Origin: Methylococcaceae bacterium
Lineage (GTDB): Bacteria > Pseudomonadota > Gammaproteobacteria > Methylococcales > Methylomonadaceae
Length of the DNA: 16,688 nucleotides
NCBI GenBank assembly: GCA_013140465.1
Contig: JABFST010000031.1
Span: forward strand, 1-16,688
Direction of reading: 5' to 3'
Both the position numbers and the translations under genes were made by a program. The first letter of the stretch is position 1; the number at the start of each line of letters is the position of its first letter. The notes under the pieces were generated by a model. That model was given only the letters and a program-made list of their open reading frames with translations. It searched no databases and was not told the origin of the DNA. This document shows, one piece after another, positions 13,301 to 16,688 of the stretch.

Positions 13301-15265
13301 GTATTCATGCTTATGGAGATCATTAGATCTGACATAATGGGCCATACCCGCCATTTGGTAGCCACCTTTAAGATTTGGGCCATCGGGGCATGTGCCTTTA
13401 GCCGATGATAAACTTGACAGGGACTTGGGTGTGCATTGCCCATCAATAATGTCACCGTTACTGCCTAGCAAATACTTGCCACTAAACCCTTCTTGAGTAC
13501 CCACCCAATCTGTTTGTTCATCAATATCCAGATCGGTTGGCGGAGCACCTAGTGTATCGGGTTCAACTAAATCTTTTGCTATATCGTCTGTATCAAATGA
13601 ATTTGTACCCGAACTCATGATAACGGCGGTTTTGACCGAACACCAAGAAGTCTCATCAGCATATCTATGATAATTTAAATAAAAATTTCTTGGATCGGGA
13701 TCGGGATCGGGAATTGCATCTGGAGGGCCATAAGGATCCTTAGTAGAACTGTCAATAGACCCACTACCACCATAGTTGAAGCCATCAAACGAGTAATAAA
13801 AGGGATTAGGTGGAATTCGGGTCGGCACATTTTCGGAGTCGTCAACCAGATATGCAAGGGTATCTGTATATTTACGCCCCTCAATAGGGTTTTCTGGAAT
13901 GGTATACTTAAAATTAAGGCTAAGAAACAGTAAAACTTGCGAATAAATTTCATTGATGGGATTGCCCCAATCCAAGGTATTGTTATAACCATAACCATCA
14001 GGATCACCACTATCATTAATAACGCCAAAGTTATAACCCGTAATACGAAAACGGTCTAAAGACAGAGGAATACTACCGTATGGGTTTAAAATATCCATAC
14101 TTAAAAGTGTACCGTTTAATGGGAAATAATTATCGCTGTGTTGATGAAACACATCAATTGAGTCTAGATAAATCGGATCAAAAGCGTTTTTTCTACTAAG
14201 GGCACGAAACACCCCCCCTTTTTTGTTCTTCGTCCAACTGCCGCTATAGAGTCCCATGACCACAGAAGAATTGTTATCTTGATATTTTTGTTGCAAGCCA
14301 GTGGGTTTATAGGTTGTCTGCAAGCTGACCTCTGGATTATCAGGGTCAAAATAAGGCTTACAATTGTCCTCTCCAAGCTCGCTAACGCACACTTCAACCC
14401 TTACAATTTGAGCCTTCTCCGTCCCAGGATCGATAAGATTTCTGTCTTTGCCGGGCTTTGTAGTACTTTCACCATCGGCCCATTGGCATTGTATGCCCGC
14501 ATCAGAAGCCCATTCTGGCCATGGTCCCGACACAACCCGCATTAAGGGCGGATATTCAAGCGTGCTAATATCTTTAGATAAGCCCTCGCCTTGGGTTAGG
14601 TTACAAATACTAATGGAACTGACCGAATAAGGCGTGTACTTGTTCATGTCTCCTGAACTAAACACCTTAACAAACGCATGGGCATCAAACGGTATCATAT
14701 CGCGTTCAAGCACCGTCGTTTTTTCTTGATTTTCGTAAAGAGGAATATAAGTGTAATTAGGATAAGGACTCGCTGGATAAGTACTTGGCTCATCAGTTGA
14801 GCGATAGCCACCATAGAGTATGCGCCGCACAATATCCATACGCGTCATCGTCGCCCAATTGAGGAAATTTCCGCTCCAATCATCATCCCCACCACTACAT
14901 TCGTGTTCAGGAGTTTCAGGCGGCAAACGAATATTATCTACCCAATCTTGTGGCTCAAAACGCCCATCAGCATCCGCGTATAAGTAACACTTGTTGCTAT
15001 CAAAATAGCCAAGATAGTTGACGGTGTCATCATAAGTAAAATCAATTTTCCCATCACTGTTTAAATCAGTAGTATCGGTATAAGCCTTGCTATGCAGTTG
15101 GTGGTCGCGGGACAAAGCAAACATGACTATAGGCGATGCTAGGGCTGATGTGGCCAATGGCGCTTGTATAATAGGCAAATCCACTGACATCACTGGACAG
15201 GAAAAAACACAAGCCGCGCCTAGCCAAAGCCAAATAAAGCGGGTCTTAAATCTAGCTAAATTCAT
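10343..15265 (-). CDS. pilY1: Type IV pilus tip-associated adhesin PilY1
   Basis: 1640-residue exported protein. A signal peptide (about 1-27, LWLGAACVFSCPVMS) is followed by VMFALSRDHQLHSKAYTD and an EF-hand-like loop DLNSDGKID (67-75). The region around 129-145 (WSGNFLNWATMTRMDIVRR) and the TVLERDMIPFDAHA stretch mark the EF-hand-bearing PilY1 class. About residues 880-1000 carry DANADGVPDKFYNATNP and STRLDTSAALYQAKYLPSTW. The C-terminal third (about 1060-1640) is the PilC/PilY1 beta-propeller, with MLAVGANDGMLHVFNA near 1090 and a Ca2+ loop DANGDHIVDAIYAGD near 1297-1312. PilY1 sits at the pilus tip, primes assembly with the minor pilins, controls retraction through Ca2+ and acts as adhesin. 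Start ATG at 15265 has AGGAG eight bases before it. No DxSxS MIDAS is seen where a von Willebrand A domain usually begins. An A6G7 tract lies at codons 348-351. Confidence 0.95.
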   Translation of the reverse strand: MNLARFKTRFIWLWLGAACVFSCPVMSVDLPIIQAPLATSALASPIVMFALSRDHQLHSKAYTDTTDLNSDGKIDFTYDDTVNYLGYFDSNKCYLYADADGRFEPQDWVDNIRLPPETPEHECSGGDDDWSGNFLNWATMTRMDIVRRILYGGYRSTDEPSTYPASPYPNYTYIPLYENQEKTTVLERDMIPFDAHAFVKVFSSGDMNKYTPYSVSSISICNLTQGEGLSKDISTLEYPPLMRVVSGPWPEWASDAGIQCQWADGESTTKPGKDRNLIDPGTEKAQIVRVEVCVSELGEDNCKPYFDPDNPEVSLQTTYKPTGLQQKYQDNNSSVVMGLYSGSWTKNKKGGVFRALSRKNAFDPIYLDSIDVFHQHSDNYFPLNGTLLSMDILNPYGSIPLSLDRFRITGYNFGVINDSGDPDGYGYNNTLDWGNPINEIYSQVLLFLSLNFKYTIPENPIEGRKYTDTLAYLVDDSENVPTRIPPNPFYYSFDGFNYGGSGSIDSSTKDPYGPPDAIPDPDPDPRNFYLNYHRYADETSWCSVKTAVIMSSGTNSFDTDDIAKDLVEPDTLGAPPTDLDIDEQTDWVGTQEGFSGKYLLGSNGDIIDGQCTPKSLSSLSSAKGTCPDGPNLKGGYQMAGMAHYVRSNDLHKHEYDFINPAFSYAEHYWVGDQTISTYSILLSEAARFAVTVEDDEDDKVTLMPACLANPDANAGEEASGWEPCSITDVRVENLEYAQDTKDLISGTFTVTWEDTTEGGDYDMDGYERVAFCVGPTACNDYSVTQNRLRVTTSVLKTDTNKAMRFGYALSGSGATDGSHYPLLCVGGSNCIATEATPSTYAKGTDATSAKLLESPLWYAAKYGGFQTLDANKDLTPQDQGQASWDANADGVPDKFYNATNPLLLAEALDKSLTTLASSITSSASAAANSTRLDTSAALYQAKYLPSTWAGQLLAYAIDTSTGHLSNTPVWDAGAKLADRDYQDRLIYSYNEITKQGIEFNYDLLSDANKLLLSATELNYIKGDTSNEISINNPSGVLRERLGPYKLGDIVNSDPQFVSNLSKGYDRLPGDDGKEGSDYLKYISSPAYKARPPMLAVGANDGMLHVFNASLDETGGQELFAYVPTTIISNLKLLTSPLYSLFYNHRYYVDGSPLVSDAYIDTDGNGDKEWRTVLVGGLGAGGKGVFALDITLLNPTDYKTTETFSKDRVLWEINDNLAFDNDDRAEFSANLGFTMGQASIARMANGQFAAVFGNGYNSHNQQAVLYIVDLATGQLIKAINTGVGSTTNATTVNGLSAPLTVDANGDHIVDAIYAGDYKGNLWKFDVSSDEEDDWDVAETSDGDKVPLFTAVAEPYNFSVGIAPYNEIDNVTIGGPLSIVAKPVFMQHPRGGVMLYFGTGRYFMLSDLVTYLGWWETADESAYYKQINGFYGIWDNCMSYAGSEPTCFITPIASKSDLVKQTIVAENGAQLQRQTSKNTVDYLNTTKRGWYFDLVYCKADPDDLNSINCGQLYSQERVVSEAIIVNQKIIFSTLYLNPSICEAGGGSWLMSLDALTGKSPETSSFLTTVGGVENTPIPNITVDGQQYAVTGVRSTVGITDTASVVKTDDGKIKLWKSGSKGKTEVHTMLGSHGNRHSWVQIR
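14212..14224 (-). repeat. A6G7 homopolymer tract inside pilY1
   Basis: On the coding strand six A are followed by seven G, encoding KKGG at residues 348-351. A change of one base would shift the frame and end PilY1 early. It is intact in this copy. Confidence 0.9.
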
Positions 15266-15343
15266 TAGATGCTCCTAGGCTGTGTAGCCTTATTTACTTC
15301 AGTTTGCCTGCGCCTGGTCTACAACAACCCAGATAACACTGGC

Positions 15344-15895
15344 CTAACGCTCAAAAACCGATTGCAGGGTAACGACGGCATCTGTCGTGCCGCCTGTGCC
15401 GCGTGCGGTAATCCGGTACACGCTACTACCGCCCGCAGCCGAGGTGATGCACTGGATAATATATTGGGGTTGCGCAGTTTTGGTGGAACCCTCTAAATTA
15501 GCGAGAGCCGTCAAAGCTTTACCTGCGGTAGACCAAACGTTACCCGGACTATCATCTATAATAGGGGCATCGTTATACGCGTAAAAACCCACTAGACCCA
15601 AATTTTGGGCAATCGGGCAAGGCAACAAGTCGGCAGTTTTTTCCTCTGCCTCGCGCAGGGCCGTTTCGGCGGCTTGAAAAGCTAGGTTACGGTCGCGTAA
15701 ATTGCCCGCCATTTTTTCTTCTAGCCCCGTAAACTGGGCGGCGGAAATGCCGATAATCGTCAGCAGCACCAAGATGACCAAGCTAATCGCCAACACCGCA
15801 CCGGTTTGTTGCGGTCGTGGTATAAACGGGCGTTTTTTGGCAAGCCGATAACACTGCCCAAATATTCGCACGGTGTTAAGTGGGTTCTGGTTCAT
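15344..15895 (-). CDS. pilX: Type IV pilus minor pilin PilX
   Basis: 183-residue prepilin with a PilX_N domain. After a long basic leader the cleavage site is TG (31-32) before AVLAISLVILVLLTIIG; then SAAQFTGLEEKMAGNLRDRN and LAFQAAETALREAE, which is diagnostic for PilX. Position 5 of the mature chain is Ile, not Glu, as in GspK-like tip pseudopilins. The C-terminal part (to residue 183) has Cys92 and Cys149 that could pair. With PilW, PilV, FimT, PilE and PilY1 it forms the pilus-tip priming complex. The ATG at 15895 overlaps the pilW stop as ATGA, which implies translational coupling; no ribosome-binding site is visible. An in-frame GTG at 15871 would shorten the leader by eight residues. 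78 bases separate it from pilY1. Confidence 0.93.
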   Translation of the reverse strand: MNQNPLNTVRIFGQCYRLAKKRPFIPRPQQTGAVLAISLVILVLLTIIGISAAQFTGLEEKMAGNLRDRNLAFQAAETALREAEEKTADLLPCPIAQNLGLVGFYAYNDAPIIDDSPGNVWSTAGKALTALANLEGSTKTAQPQYIIQCITSAAGGSSVYRITARGTGGTTDAVVTLQSVFER

Positions 15896-16688
15896 GACAA
15901 GCGGTTGCGCAAGGCGATGGTGGCGGAAAACACCCGCCGTATCCGGCGGTCGGCGGGGATGTCAAAACCATTGAAAGGTAAAGGGGTGGCAGCAACGCGG
16001 GCCATATTGTCATCCGAACGCACCAACAGCCTGATGCGGACACTGACCACCTTCGCCCAGTCGGTCACGGCATCGGCTTTTACATAATATTGGACGACCC
16101 CATGATTGCCGGATTCCACAGAAGTGGTCGCCGTATCGACACCGTACAAAATTTCCATACGCTCCACACCCTCAACCAATTCTTCAGACGCATTAGCGCC
16201 GACACGACGATAGAGGGAAGGCTGGCTAGCTGCATTATTTCTAACGTAATAGCTGGTCGTGTTTATCGGAAAAACTTGGGCACCTGCGATATAAGATGCC
16301 ATAGTACCTGATGCAGGTATATTTCCCGGCACACACCCGCCTGCACCAGACACATAATTGAGGGTAGCCCCGGCAATCGAGGTAATTTGGAACACATCAG
16401 CGCGGCTGCAATTGGCAATCACAGCAAGCGCACATTTGTTAGCACCTGCAGATGACAAAAAATCCACCGCCTTAAAGTTGGTTGTTGAAGCCATCAGGTT
16501 GTCGTTAGTTAGGGTCAGGTTTGGGGCCGTGGCAGAAACAGAGTTGTCCAGCACCACGCTTTTGACGCTATTATCCACTGAAACGACAGAAAAACCCTGA
16601 TCGCTAGCCCTACGGATAGACAGCACGTCCGACCCGCCAACAGGGTTATTCAGCGTATTCATCGCATCTTCATTCATATCATCTGCGC
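15892..16688 (-). CDS. pilW: Type IV pilus minor pilin PilW, C-terminal part (5' end outside window)
   Basis: The frame runs open to the right edge; the ATG at 16677 is internal and the prepilin leader and hydrophobic helix lie beyond the window. Visible (about 265 residues): an extracellular globular domain ending with the typical PilW segment, EELVEGVERMEILYGVDTAT, then VVQYYVKADAVTDWAKVVSV and RIRLLVRSDD, and near the C-terminus RRVFSATIALRNRLS. Three or so cysteines (in KCALAVIANC and GGCVPG) could form disulfides in the periplasm. It is a minor pilin of the priming complex with PilX and PilY1. Its TGA stop overlaps the pilX ATG. Promoter and upstream genes (expected fimT, pilV) are not in the window. 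Confidence 0.92.
   Translation of the reverse strand, partial: ADDMNEDAMNTLNNPVGGSDVLSIRRASDQGFSVVSVDNSVKSVVLDNSVSATAPNLTLTNDNLMASTTNFKAVDFLSSAGANKCALAVIANCSRADVFQITSIAGATLNYVSGAGGCVPGNIPASGTMASYIAGAQVFPINTTSYYVRNNAASQPSLYRRVGANASEELVEGVERMEILYGVDTATTSVESGNHGVVQYYVKADAVTDWAKVVSVRIRLLVRSDDNMARVAATPLPFNGFDIPADRRIRRVFSATIALRNRLS

Noticed and set aside
12514..14630. Several frames of 60-120 codons antisense or out of frame inside pilY1
   Set aside because: All are shadows of the 1640-codon gene; none has a ribosome-binding site plus domain.
15274..15288. Short hairpin (AGGCT / AGCCT) just before the pilY1 ribosome-binding site
   Set aside because: 5 bp stem that leaves AGGAG free; too weak to propose control.

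Overview
The window is ordinary-density bacterial chromosome of moderate GC. The closest recognisable relatives of its genes (CorB, DbpA, SrmB, WecA, DUF3301, PilW/PilX/PilY1/PilE) point to a gammaproteobacterium. The EF-hand PilY1 without an obvious MIDAS and the minor-pilin cluster layout would fit a Methylococcales-type methanotroph, but that placement is inference. No RNA gene, CRISPR array, phage or intact insertion sequence was seen.

Layout, left to right. (1) 1-698: the 3' part of corB, a CBS-domain inner-membrane protein. (2) 699-833: a palindromic repeat between convergent genes. (3) 834-2222 (-): dbpA, a 23S-rRNA-directed DEAD-box helicase. (4) 2406-3959 (+): an aminoglycoside-phosphotransferase-like plus P-loop kinase fusion. 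(5) 4084-5277 (-): wecA, which ends in an Arg/Asp pentapeptide-repeat tail. (6) 5278-5964: the only long gene-free stretch, with hairpins and a faint trace of decayed coding sequence. (7) 5965-7314 (-): srmB, a second 50S-assembly helicase. (8) 7483-8142 (+): a rhomboid protease. (9) 8242-8568 (+): an unrecognised two-helix membrane protein with a striking structured leader and a textbook terminator after it. (10) 8728-9399 (-): an alpha/beta-hydrolase esterase, preceded on its downstream side by a 16-bp perfect palindrome. (11) 9529-9840 (+): a DUF3301 membrane protein. (12) 9860-16688 (-): a type IV pilus minor-pilin operon, read as pilW (5' end outside the window), pilX, pilY1, pilE.

How the genes work together. 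The right 7 kb is one functional unit. PilW, PilX and PilE are minor pilins and PilY1 is the large tip/adhesin protein; together they prime and cap type IV pili. The pilW-pilX junction is an ATGA overlap and the downstream gaps are short (78 and 57 bases), so co-transcription is very likely. The left half is a set of independent housekeeping genes. DbpA and SrmB both act in large-subunit ribosome assembly but are not co-transcribed.

The best candidate for something undescribed is the leader of the small membrane-protein gene at 8242. Four complementary segments (8173-8181, 8196-8204, 8204-8213, 8230-8239) can form two mutually exclusive folds. One fold buries the proximal part of the ribosome binding site and the other frees it. 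Secondary points are the repetitive charged tail of WecA, an A6G7 tract inside pilY1, and the dispersed-looking palindromes at 754-774 and 8672-8706.
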